Shown in pieces: positions 16,368-24,175 of a DNA stretch of 64,000 bases (the first letter of the stretch is position 1; each line of letters begins with the position of its first letter). A model generated the notes under the pieces. The model saw only the letters and a program-made list of their open reading frames with translations, made no database searches and was not told where the DNA came from. The stretch lies in NCBI RefSeq assembly GCF_022829635.1, contig NZ_JAKSYO010000207.1:1-64000 (forward strand), read 5' to 3'. The stretch is from Methylobacterium sp. E-066 (GTDB lineage Bacteria; Pseudomonadota; Alphaproteobacteria; Rhizobiales; Beijerinckiaceae). The position numbers and the translations under genes were made by a program.

Positions 16368-16670
16368 ATGATGCCATTTCTTAAGAGGCATAGTAATGGA
16401 ACATTCTACATACATTGGGTCGAGGGCAGGCGTAGCCGTAGAAAAACAACTAAGCTGCGGGATGACCGCCGTGCCGTGATCTATTTCGCTAACTGGGTGC
16501 TGGACGAATGGGCGGCTCTGCCATTCGTTCCACCGAAAAGTCGAAACGCGCGTATGAGCGCTATCTGGGCAAGCCTACAGCCGAGGTTTGACGAGGAGCG
16601 CCGAGCTGAGTGCCGTACGATCGCACAGCGTCAGGCCGAACGTCGTGCTGGCCAGACGATCGCGCTTTAA
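16368..16670 (+). CDS. Orphan small protein resembling an integrase N-terminal arm domain
   Basis: The 100-residue product starts (M)MPFLKRHSNGTFYIHWVEGRRSRRKTTKL, a basic three-strand pattern like the arm-type DNA-binding domain at the N-terminus of tyrosine integrases (GxWYIRW..GxRxRxSTG). No catalytic domain follows; the rest is helical with an alanine/arginine-rich tail. GGGAG precedes the ATG. Codon use is less GC-biased than in the neighbours. It may be a stand-alone DNA-binding accessory protein or a remnant of an integrase. Function is not known. Confidence 0.6.
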   Translation: MMPFLKRHSNGTFYIHWVEGRRSRRKTTKLRDDRRAVIYFANWVLDEWAALPFVPPKSRNARMSAIWASLQPRFDEERRAECRTIAQRQAERRAGQTIAL

Positions 16671-16804
16671 CACCGCACTTGCGCGAAGCGCCTAAAGGTT
16701 GCCGGTAGGATTTGTGCGGCTCCGGCGCTTTTCGGACGAGGGCGCGCAAGACATTTTGTCTGATAATCAGTTTCCTGGGCCAAGCTATCTAGCTAGCAAT
16801 TGAT

Positions 16805-17401
16805 TCAGTCGAATAGACCGCTGCTTGGAAATTCATTTTCGGCGTCGAGACGTTCGAGGAGCGCCTGGGCTTTCGCCCGAAGTGCAGCTAGCTCGGCCTG
16901 CTGCGGGGTCGACGGGCGCGGCGCCTCGTTCATCAAGCCCTTGAGCCATCGGCGCGCCTCACGGTTGCGGTGCGTACGCGCTCGCTCGCTCGCGCTGCCA
17001 GGCTTGTGGGTCCGATGCCAGTCCTCATGGCTAGCACGTTCCGCCGGCGTCATAGTCGCCCACCGTGCGCGCTTCTCGCGCCGCTTCCAGGCCTTGTAGG
17101 CGTCGCTGCGCGGCTTGCCGGTCGGTAAGCCAGCAGGATACCCGGGCGTATGCCAGCCGGCCGCGCCGTCGCCGCGCGGCGTGGCTCCTCCGTGCAGCTT
17201 GCAACGCGTGCGACCTTTGGCAGGCATCTGCCGGCAGGGCTCGCCGGTGGACTTAGCGATCGCACCGCAGATCGGGTGCAGGTGCCGTTCGGCGTTAAAC
17301 CGCCGCAGCGCGGCGTTCGCGATCGCGCGGAACTCGGCTGAGTATGACCAAGCGGTTGCCTTCCTCGGCTTGCCGCTTGTGGTTGGCGAACGTCGCTTCA
17401 T
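16805..17401 (-). CDS. HGGxSTG-type protein of mobile elements
   Basis: The 198-residue protein has a cysteine/histidine motif CGAIAKSTGEPCRQMPAKGRTRCKLHGGATP (about residues 44-74), typical of HGGxSTG-domain proteins found in prophages and integrative elements, then a basic, arginine-rich helical C-terminal half with RREKRARWATMTPAERASHEDWHR. The C-C-C-H set (C44, C56, C67, H70) could hold zinc. Role unknown. It lies on the minus strand upstream of the G-rich repeat region. Confidence 0.7.
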   Translation of the reverse strand: MKRRSPTTSGKPRKATAWSYSAEFRAIANAALRRFNAERHLHPICGAIAKSTGEPCRQMPAKGRTRCKLHGGATPRGDGAAGWHTPGYPAGLPTGKPRSDAYKAWKRREKRARWATMTPAERASHEDWHRTHKPGSASERARTHRNREARRWLKGLMNEAPRPSTPQQAELAALRAKAQALLERLDAENEFPSSGLFD

Positions 17402-17455
17402 GGCACGACCTCATGAGGTATGGCGGTAACCCCGCCGACTCGCCGGCAAGTGGAT

Positions 17456-17472
17456 ATTTTGTCCGCTGGTCC
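17456..17472 (+). repeat. 17-bp direct repeat, right copy
   Basis: Sixteen of 17 bases match the copy at 15202-15218 in the same orientation. Confidence 0.6.
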
Positions 17473-17718
17473 CCGGAGCGCCCCATAGTTCGCGGCGGCC
17501 CACCGCTTCCGCATGGCCCTGCTCCTTCGAATCGAGGTGACCGCTATGGCGTCGACCTAGCGCCGGGTCTCAAAGGCGAAGTTGCACAGACCAACAGATA
17601 GGTTGGCGCTTGTGCGCCGGCAGCCCAAATGGGCCATGCACACGGTGTGTTCGAAATCAGGGACAAACAGGCTCTAAGCATTGACCGCGGCGATCATGGC
17701 CGACCATACCCTCGCCAA

Positions 17719-17829
17719 ATGGGGGTTTGGGGTGTTTGGGGGGGTGATTTTAACTCTGTACGAGAAACTGTCGCTGCCTCTTTCCGCGTGATGATCATAG
17801 TAGACCCCCAAAACCCCCATAACCCCCAT
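17719..17829. repeat. Inverted G-rich tracts, possible quadruplex or replication site
   Basis: The left arm reads ATGGGGGTTTGGGGTG followed by TTTGGGGGGG; the right arm, on the opposite strand, reads ATGGGGGTTATGGGGG followed by TTTTGGGGG. The spacer between arms is about 58 bases. Each arm has at least three G-runs of four or more, enough for intramolecular or paired quadruplexes. The position next to a primase-helicase gene would suit an origin, but this is inference. Confidence 0.6.
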
Positions 17830-17846
17830 GGTTAGGATGCCGCCCG

Positions 17847-20474
17847 TCATTGTGGAGCGCTCGTGGCAGGATTGATCGTGCAGAGCGAGAAGCGGTTGCC
17901 GTGGCTACCGTCGATCTTCATCTCGATGCGCAAGCTGTCGACCACGCGCCCACTGATGCGTGCCAGCCATTTGCCGAGGCGCCGGCTACAGATCGCGCCG
18001 CCGTCGCCGGCCTGTCGCAGCAGCAGGTCGCGGAATTCTGGCCTCAGAAATTCCTGCTGATTGAGATGGAGGCTGCTGGAGGGCGCCTTCTCGCACGCGG
18101 ACTTAATGATGGCGTTCGTAGTGAAGCCGCTCGACAGTTCCAAGTGCTCCTGCCAGTGACCGAATAGTTCGCGGATGGCGGACAGTTCGGGGTCCTCCTC
18201 GCGCGCCGTATCCATGCTCGCGCACGGGTCCTGCTGGCCGAGCCAGATCAGCGGCGCGCGCACCGCCTCGGTCCAGGCCTCGTAGCTGCCGACCGGGCCG
18301 CACACCTTTGGTGCGCCCGCGGCACGGTAGGCCCTGATGATCGTGAGCACCGCCGCGACGTACCGGCCGCGATCGATCATCACCCTGTCTATCGGGTCGA
18401 AGTCAAAATCGCGCAGCTCGGGGCGCTCGGCCTTGGTGTCCAGGGTGCAGAGCACAGTGCGCCGGGTCATGTCGCCGACCAGGATCAGGCCGTTGCCGGT
18501 GGCGAACACCGTCGCGCGGCACTCCAGCTCGGGCGCCTCGCTCTTGCCGAGGATCCGGACCCGCACGAGCGGCCGTTCGGTGAGCTGGCACAACATGTCG
18601 CCACCAAGCTCACCGTTGACGTTATCGATCGACACGATCGGCACCGCCTCGCGCAGGAGCGCGCCGAGCCGCTTCTCGGTCTCCTCCTCGGTTTTGCCGG
18701 CTGCGATCACCGGGCAGCGCCGTCCGGTGGCGATGGTGCTGGCGAGGTCTACAAGGTAGCTCTTGCCCGTGCCCGGCGTGGAGGCGCGGATCGCGTGGAG
18801 GGGGGCGGTGGGCAGCACGCTGCGCACCAGCGCCGTGAGGATGCAGGAAAGCGCCACGGCGCGGTCGATCAGCCCGACGAACGGGAAGCCGATCAACAAG
18901 TCTTCCAGGAGCTTCAGCGCCTGCTCGGCCTCCTCCCGGCTCGGACGCTCTGGCACCGCTGGCATCCGAAAGCTCGGATCGAGAAAGAGGAACAGCCGGG
19001 TCTCAGGATCGTAGCCCGGTTTGTCGAGGATCGTGCCGTCCGCGCGCAGGGTCGGCGTGTTGATGACGCCCGCGATCGGGTACAGCTGCCAATCGCCGTC
19101 GCGCGCGAGCAGCGCGTTCATTACCTCAGCGGGTGGGTTGATCGTCACCCAGTCCTTGGACCGCCTGTCGAAGCGCTGGTAGCGCGCGACCTGCGCGACC
19201 TTGTCGGCGAGGCTGGCCACGCACATCAGCTTGAGGCGCGCCACCGTCGTCCGGCGTCCCTTCGCTGCGGGAATGGTCTCAATCACCGGCCGGACGAGGC
19301 TGCCGGAGCGGGTGAAGATAGGCACGTCCGCCGAGAGGATCGCCTGCTCGGTTTCGGTGACGACGCGCGGCACTTCGCCGTTGACGACATCGATCGTGGG
19401 GAGGTCGTCGAGCCCATCTTCTCCGTCTGCGGTAGAAGGTCCGCTGCGGCGCCCCTCACGGCTCTGCATGGGCGCCCCGGAGCGTGCTTTGCTCTCAGAA
19501 AACACGCGCGGCTTGGCGGCGCCGGAGGTCAGCCCGCTCTCGATCGTCGCGAGGGCAGCGCGCTGGCCGTCGCCCTGGACGAGGCCGCTAGCAACCGCGG
19601 CGTCGTAGAGGCGACGCGTGGCCGTGCCGGCGTCGAAGCGACCGGCGCCGACGAGGGTGCCGAGCTTGAACGCAGCAGTGTTCAACGCCTCGTTGCGCTG
19701 GCCCCGCGGCGCCTGGGCGACGGCGGCGCACTCTTCCTCGACAGCACGAAGGATGTAGCTGTCGGGCACGTCGCCGTTGATTGCGCGGGAGCGACCTCCG
19801 TTCGATCGCGCGTCGGGCTCATGCTCAGGCGCGACTTCGGCGCGGGTCGCTTCTTTCGGTGCAGATGTCGGCTCCACCTTCCTGAGCAGGTCGAGCAGCC
19901 AGTCTGGGCTACACGCGAACTGGAATTCGTGCTCGAGCTGCGCGAGGCGGTACCCCCGGCCGTCCGCCCTCCGGCTCGGTGCAGCGATGATGTAGCCGCC
20001 ACTTCCGCGCACGTCGATGCCAGGTGGCAGGGCGCCGCGGCTGTTGGTGATGGTGAAGCCCTCCGGGTACGCGAAAAGTAGGTGGAGGCCCCCGCTGGGG
20101 GTGGTGTGCGTATGGGTCGTGGGCACATCGCCGTGCGCCGCGGTTACCCACTCCCAGGCCGCGACCCCGTCCGGGTCACCCGGCTCCTTCGGCAGGTCTA
20201 GGTCGATGGCGAACACGCCGGACTCAGGACCCGTGCGCAGGCCGATCATGGCGTGCGGGTGCTTAACCCACCACGTCCGGATCTGCGCCTCGTCGCGCGT
20301 CGCCTTGTAGAGGCCGCCGGTCTTGGGGATCGGGTTGCCGTTCGCGTCCTTGTCCTGCGGGACCAGCGGCCGCTTAGTCGCTGGGTTGCAGGGGAGCACC
20401 GGGATCCCGTGGCGGGCATAGACGAGGGCGTGCTCGACCATGCTGACGCTATGATCGGAGGGGCGGGCATTCAC
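17847..20474 (-). CDS. Bifunctional primase/polymerase with helicase-like ATPase domain
   Basis: The 875-residue protein begins with a Prim-Pol domain (about residues 10-200). Signs are HGIPVLPCNP..KRPL, the metal-binding FAIDLDLP motif, and the SGGLHLLFAYP histidine motif, with IDVRGSGGYIIAAPS after it. A linker rich in charged residues leads to a P-loop ATPase domain (ASTPGTGKSYLVD Walker A, SIDNVNGELGG Walker B region, FATGNGLILVGDMTRR sensor region) like those of plasmid and integrative-element replication proteins. It probably primes and unwinds element DNA. It overlaps the upstream small gene by four bases (ATGA) and ends the minus-strand operon of the element. Confidence 0.88.
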   Translation of the reverse strand: MNARPSDHSVSMVEHALVYARHGIPVLPCNPATKRPLVPQDKDANGNPIPKTGGLYKATRDEAQIRTWWVKHPHAMIGLRTGPESGVFAIDLDLPKEPGDPDGVAAWEWVTAAHGDVPTTHTHTTPSGGLHLLFAYPEGFTITNSRGALPPGIDVRGSGGYIIAAPSRRADGRGYRLAQLEHEFQFACSPDWLLDLLRKVEPTSAPKEATRAEVAPEHEPDARSNGGRSRAINGDVPDSYILRAVEEECAAVAQAPRGQRNEALNTAAFKLGTLVGAGRFDAGTATRRLYDAAVASGLVQGDGQRAALATIESGLTSGAAKPRVFSESKARSGAPMQSREGRRSGPSTADGEDGLDDLPTIDVVNGEVPRVVTETEQAILSADVPIFTRSGSLVRPVIETIPAAKGRRTTVARLKLMCVASLADKVAQVARYQRFDRRSKDWVTINPPAEVMNALLARDGDWQLYPIAGVINTPTLRADGTILDKPGYDPETRLFLFLDPSFRMPAVPERPSREEAEQALKLLEDLLIGFPFVGLIDRAVALSCILTALVRSVLPTAPLHAIRASTPGTGKSYLVDLASTIATGRRCPVIAAGKTEEETEKRLGALLREAVPIVSIDNVNGELGGDMLCQLTERPLVRVRILGKSEAPELECRATVFATGNGLILVGDMTRRTVLCTLDTKAERPELRDFDFDPIDRVMIDRGRYVAAVLTIIRAYRAAGAPKVCGPVGSYEAWTEAVRAPLIWLGQQDPCASMDTAREEDPELSAIRELFGHWQEHLELSSGFTTNAIIKSACEKAPSSSLHLNQQEFLRPEFRDLLLRQAGDGGAICSRRLGKWLARISGRVVDSLRIEMKIDGSHGNRFSLCTINPATSAPQ

Positions 20475-20926
20475 TGCGCCGTCTCCCTCACGCTGACGAG
20501 GAGGAGCGCGGCGTTCGGGTTCTCAGCCCTCACCATTCCGACCCATTCGAGTTCGCGCTCGGGGCGGGTCTCGATGACGAGGCCGTTCGATCCGAACGCG
20601 ATAGGGGCCTTAACCGCCTCCTCATAGGCAATCTTCAGGGGGGCGGCGGCAACGATCACGATGACTCGAGATCGGGCGATCAGGCGGCGGACCGATTTCC
20701 GATGGAAGCCGGCCGGCCCCATCGCTGTGTGCATGTCGTCCCCGATGATCGCGATGAAGGGCTTGGTTTTGGGAACTTCAAACCGGCCGGCCCGCTGGGG
20801 TATCGTCGCCCAGGCGACGCCGTGGTCGCGCACGGCCAGTAGGATCGGGCGCATGTGGTCCGGCGCGAGCGCGAGCGCGGTGTTGAGCCGGAAGCGCGGC
20901 AAATCGGCGTGGAAGGCGCCGCTCAT
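20471..20926 (-). CDS. Hypothetical protein in element operon
   Basis: Not recognised. The 151-residue product is a mixed alpha/beta protein with IAIIGDDMHTAMGPAGFHRKSVRRLIARSRVIVIVAAAP in the middle, where two hydrophobic strands flank a basic helix. Start and stop overlap both neighbours by four bases (ATGA), so it is translationally coupled between the small gene at 20923 and the primase-helicase. That arrangement argues it is a real gene with a role in replication or maintenance of the element. Confidence 0.7.
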   Translation of the reverse strand: MSGAFHADLPRFRLNTALALAPDHMRPILLAVRDHGVAWATIPQRAGRFEVPKTKPFIAIIGDDMHTAMGPAGFHRKSVRRLIARSRVIVIVAAAPLKIAYEEAVKAPIAFGSNGLVIETRPERELEWVGMVRAENPNAALLLVSVRETAQ

Positions 20927-21201
20927 CGGTCGCCCCTAACCTGCTGCAGTCGCAGGGGCAGCGTGACGTGGCTGGCCGTCACAATGGCGTCCTCATCAAG
21001 GCTGCGGACCACTCCGGCGGCCTCGACGATCTCGTCGCAAATCCCCTCCCCGACGTGGTTCGCGCTGCCGCGGAGGAAGTTGGCAAAGCCCAGAACGGAC
21101 ACGTTCTGTCTGGCGCGCCTGTGCTTGAGGAGGCGCATACGGTCAGCGGCCTCGCCGCAAGCGGAGGTGGGCACCTGCCCAGGCGTTTCATTCTTCATCA
21201 T
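20923..21201 (-). CDS. Small hypothetical protein in element operon
   Basis: Not recognised. The 92-residue product is charged, with LKHRRARQNVSVLGFANFLRGSANHVGEGICDEIVEAAGVVRSL in the centre, and has no membrane span. It overlaps the HTH gene upstream and the hypothetical gene downstream by four bases each. Translational coupling is the main support. Confidence 0.6.
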   Translation of the reverse strand: MMKNETPGQVPTSACGEAADRMRLLKHRRARQNVSVLGFANFLRGSANHVGEGICDEIVEAAGVVRSLDEDAIVTASHVTLPLRLQQVRGDR

Positions 21202-21488
21202 CGGAGGGCCATGCGCGCTGCATTGGATCGCTTCGCCCGTGCAGCGGCGCCGCGGTTACCTGGCCTCCAAGACTCAGCATTTTCGACGAGGCTTAAGACA
21301 CCCGCAGTCTCGACGACGACCCGGCCGGCGAGGCGCTTGAGCTTCAGCCGACCTTCCGATGCCAGGCGATAAATCGTCGTGCGAGAAAGCCCTGTGACAT
21401 CGCCGGCTACATCCATGCGTAGGTGCGGCCGCTTCTGCCACGGGATGGTGTCAAGGCGTTCCGAAGGCTTTTTTGTCAGGCTGGTCAT
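21198..21488 (-). CDS. AlpA/excisionase-like helix-turn-helix protein
   Basis: The 96-residue protein contains RMDVAGDVTGLSRTTIYRLASEGRLKLKRLAGRVVVETAGVLSLV (about residues 25-69), the MerR/AlpA-type winged helix used by excisionases and prophage regulators. The ATG at 21488 is taken because the longer frame up to 21560 adds unrelated residues. A TGTCTGATCTGTCGGA site lies 13 bases upstream and a near-identical one at 16243, so it may bind both. It is the first gene of a coupled run leading to the primase-helicase and likely controls that run or excision. Confidence 0.8.
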   Translation of the reverse strand: MTSLTKKPSERLDTIPWQKRPHLRMDVAGDVTGLSRTTIYRLASEGRLKLKRLAGRVVVETAGVLSLVENAESWRPGNRGAAARAKRSNAARMALR

Positions 21489-21500
21489 AGTGATCTGCCA

Positions 21501-21516
21501 TGTCTGATCTGTCGGA
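21501..21516. promoter_or_regulatory. Candidate operator upstream of the AlpA-like gene
   Basis: TGTCTGATCTGTCGGA differs at one base from 16243-16258. Its position before the HTH start fits autoregulation. Confidence 0.5.
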
Positions 21517-21598
21517 CGACATGACCATAAGCGGCAGACGCGAACGCCGGGAGCTGACAAAAATTAAGTTATTGTGCGGTAAGCAAAAATCGGGAAAA

Positions 21599-22030
21599 TC
21601 AAGATTTGGGACTGTCCTCTGCGCGGCGCTTTATGCCCCTCCGGGCACGCGTGTATTCCTGTTTGACCGCGAGCACATCGCGGTGCCCCTCTTGAGCTGC
21701 GATGCTTTGCGCAAATCCGCGTTGTCCCGTGCATTGGTGGAGAACGACGATGCGTTTCAGGGCAACGCCATCCTTCACAGGTGGCCGACCACGCTTGACC
21801 TCTCGCCACTCGTAGACCGGCTTCGGCGGCCCGAAGAGTTCGACGATTTCACCAGTGATCGGGCTAATGATCCGACCAGGTTCCCTGAGGCGCTTGATGT
21901 AGCGCTTCAGCCGGATCGGCTTCGGCTCGATCAGCGGTAACGGCAAAGCCTTCGAACGCCCGACGGGCCGACCGAGGATCTTCCCGTTGGTGGTTATCTT
22001 GGTCTTCGCGCGTTTCCGCTGTTGATTCAT
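21599..22030 (-). CDS. Hypothetical basic protein downstream of integrase
   Basis: Not recognised. The 143-residue product is strongly basic (RKRAKTKITTNGKILGRPVGRSK...), with an AT-hook-like GRPVGRSK near the N-terminus and KRGRPPVKDG later, followed by a glutamine/arginine-rich tail. Two GRP-type motifs suggest DNA binding. Its ATG overlaps the integrase stop (ATGA). An opposite-strand frame at 21500-21940 competes for the same DNA, but codon pattern and coupling favour this one. Confidence 0.5.
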   Translation of the reverse strand: MNQQRKRAKTKITTNGKILGRPVGRSKALPLPLIEPKPIRLKRYIKRLREPGRIISPITGEIVELFGPPKPVYEWREVKRGRPPVKDGVALKRIVVLHQCTGQRGFAQSIAAQEGHRDVLAVKQEYTRARRGIKRRAEDSPKS

Positions 22031-23337
22031 GCCGCGGCGCCATCGACGGAGCGCAGCGCAGCGGCAGTGCTCGGTGCCAGGGGCGTGACGGCTCGGCGTG
22101 CGATCTCCTCGGTCGCCTCGACGATGTAGGCGGAGTAGTGGTCCTCGATCATCTGCACGCTGGTGTCGTGCAGCGCCGCGACGAGCCTCACCGGCACGCC
22201 GGCGCTCAGCGCCCGTACGATCGAGCTATGGCGCAGGCACAGCATGACTGTCCCAGGAGGCGCCCCTGCGCGGGTCCGGGCCCTGTCCCATAGGCGCAGA
22301 GCTGCCGAGGCCGTGGCCCACGGCCCTCGATCGACACGCTCCCAGGTGACGGGCCCGACTTGTCGATGCCGCCAGTGCAACAAGAGCGGCTCGTGCCCCC
22401 GACGGCCGGCAATGGCGACTTGGAGCCGCTCGATTACGTCGGCCCCGACCGGCACGGCGATCGGCGTCGGGCGCTTGCCGGCGCGTCCCTTGTTCGAGGG
22501 TGGCACCATGATCCGACCACGCGCGGTCTGCACGTCGCCGACAGTGATTCGCGCGACCTGCGAGTGGCGAGCGCCCGTGGCCGCCATGACCAGTACGAGC
22601 CGCCCGAAATCACAGGTCTCGTCGACGATGAAGGCCGCGTCGATAAGGCGGCGGATCTCGGCATCAGGCAGGACCTGCTTGCGCGCGCTCGATCCTGCTG
22701 AATTCGCCTTCGTGCCAGCACGTATCTCGGCGGCGAGCGTGGCCGGCAGCACGCGACGGTGGTGTTCCGCAGCTGCATTGAGCGCGGCGCGCAAGTCGTT
22801 CAGCAGCCGGTTGACGGTGGTGGGTTGCAACTCGCCCGATAGGCGCTGTCGCCAAGCCCGGACGGTCCCCGCATTGAGCTTCGCTAGGTCCGTATCGGCG
22901 AAGACCTGATCATAGAGGACGTGCTTGCCGAGGCGCTTCTCGGCGTCCCTCCCCGCCGCTGGAGCACGCGCTGAGCGGGCGGCGACATAAGCTTCGACTG
23001 CGGTGCGGACGCTTGGGACCTGGGTATCATCCCCCTCCCCTTCGCCGTCGAGACGACGTACCTGAGCGCGCGCCCATTCGATGGCTGCCGTCACCGCAGC
23101 CGGGTACGAGAGGGCGTCTGGATCCGATCCAGGGTCGTCAGCCTGGGCGAGGCGTTGCTCGACGCGGTTCCCATCAATCACCAGCTTGACGATCCAAGCG
23201 CCAGGTCCTCGCGCAGGCTTGCGGTAGCCCAGGCTGACCCCACCCCGCCCTCCTGAAACACCCTGCCAGCGTGGATTCTTAGCAGGCGGAAGCCGGACCC
23301 GCTTAGCGACACTGTCGAAGCTGCTAGGTTTTGCCAT
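22027..23337 (-). CDS. Tyrosine recombinase / integrase
   Basis: The 436-residue protein has an N-terminal arm-type and core-binding region (about 105-205) and a C-terminal catalytic domain (about 220-420). Visible catalytic positions are R257 (ATGARHSQ), a lysine near 283 in the beta-hairpin, R369 with H370 in CLRHSSIV, H390 (AALHDTS) and nucleophile Y401 (IEDHYSAYI). The usual first His of the HxxR box is replaced by Leu366, an accepted variation. Its promoter side faces the tRNA-Glu fragment about 120 bases away, the normal place for an integrase beside its attachment site. The element therefore extends leftwards. Confidence 0.93.
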   Translation of the reverse strand: MAKPSSFDSVAKRVRLPPAKNPRWQGVSGGRGGVSLGYRKPARGPGAWIVKLVIDGNRVEQRLAQADDPGSDPDALSYPAAVTAAIEWARAQVRRLDGEGEGDDTQVPSVRTAVEAYVAARSARAPAAGRDAEKRLGKHVLYDQVFADTDLAKLNAGTVRAWRQRLSGELQPTTVNRLLNDLRAALNAAAEHHRRVLPATLAAEIRAGTKANSAGSSARKQVLPDAEIRRLIDAAFIVDETCDFGRLVLVMAATGARHSQVARITVGDVQTARGRIMVPPSNKGRAGKRPTPIAVPVGADVIERLQVAIAGRRGHEPLLLHWRHRQVGPVTWERVDRGPWATASAALRLWDRARTRAGAPPGTVMLCLRHSSIVRALSAGVPVRLVAALHDTSVQMIEDHYSAYIVEATEEIARRAVTPLAPSTAAALRSVDGAAA

Positions 23338-23455
23338 CGATCGGTCTCACACAGCGTCTCACACAGACGAGCAGACCAACTATGATAGCGGGAGACAGAA
23401 AATGCCAGTATGCAGAGCTGATTACCGCGTTCGCTTCTATCATCCCTGTCTCGTG

Positions 23456-23505
23456 GCGGCCCTTTCACGGCGAAAACACGGGTTCGATTCCCGTAGGGCG
23501 CGCCA
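23456..23505 (+). other. Attachment site: 3' half of a tRNA-Glu(UUC) gene
   Basis: The segment carries the anticodon arm (GGCCCTTTCACGGC, anticodon TTC), the variable loop, the T-arm (CACGGGTTCGATTCCCGTA) and a 3' acceptor strand with CCA. The 5' part of a tRNA (acceptor 5' strand and D-arm) is missing; the bases to the left do not fold with it. Such a partial tRNA next to an integrase is the usual sign of integration into a tRNA gene. The matching intact tRNA-Glu is not in the window, so the other end of the element must lie elsewhere or be lost. Confidence 0.8.
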
Positions 23506-24175
23506 ATAAAATCAACCACATAGCATCAATGTTTGCGAGCGTAGCGTCGACAGACCGCCGCGCTCAGCATGCGGCAGGCTGGGGATGGCCCGGTTGCGCT
23601 GACCTTCAACAGTGATGGTGAGACCGTTGGACCTGCCCGGGTGATGCGGGGGCGACAGGCTGGCAGAAGACAGAGCAAGGTCACACACGGACCCGCGACT
23701 CCATCCCGTCCATGACCAAGACGCCACGTTCAGGCTGTCCAGCTCACCAAATTCGGCGATAAACCACCTTGCCGGTGACAGATTACGCGCAGTGGCGAAC
23801 TGGACTTCGAGCGCGCGCTTGTCCCGAATGATTTTTTGAGGCGGGATTTCTGTTTGTTTATCCTCCGATGAGAGATTTTTTGAATTCTGTGGTCGGTTTC
23901 ATGGAGATAATTCTCCGAAGCCTATCATACATAAAATGTAAATTCCTTGTTCGATCAATTGCTTTGCGTCACCATGAGCCCAGTTGGGACGACGAAAGCT
24001 CTGTCATAAACTGACGGCTGCTATGGGCTGTGCAGGCTCATCGAGAGTCAGCATCGGATGGCGCGCTGAAGCCTCGTCAGCCTGTCAGGTCTTCGTGCGG
24101 GCAAGCCTGTTTTCCCGTCGTGCTTATTGAGACGCGGGACGGCTGACCCGTGAACAGTCTTGAGAGGATGCTGTA
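23506..24175. other. Non-coding region between element and sulfur genes
   Basis: No gene is supported. The right part (23840-24000) is AT-rich and could hold the promoter of the oxygenase gene at 24176; GAGAGGA at 24162-24167 is its Shine-Dalgarno sequence. Confidence 0.5.

Larger units (their letters stand above)
17402..17846. other. Non-coding region with G-rich inverted repeat
   Basis: No gene is supported. The right copy of the 17-bp direct repeat (17456-17472) is at its left end, and the paired G-rich and C-rich tracts at 17719-17746 and 17805-17829 are at its right end next to the 3' end of the primase-helicase gene. Confidence 0.55.

Noticed and set aside
17719..17829. CRISPR array
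   Set aside because: Only two inverted G-rich arms, no regular direct repeats or spacers, and no cas genes in the window.
21500..21940. Plus-strand frame with a GKQKSGKS string resembling a P-loop
   Set aside because: It is antisense to the integrase-coupled gene at 21599-22030, has no ATPase motifs after the string, no promoter position and no clear Shine-Dalgarno sequence.
23430..23505. A functional tRNA-Glu gene
   Set aside because: Only the anticodon arm, T-arm and 3' acceptor strand are present; no 5' acceptor strand or D-arm fits to the left.
23512..23727. Small minus-strand frame with a plausible start
   Set aside because: No recognisable domain, no Shine-Dalgarno sequence, and it overlaps the region next to the attachment site.
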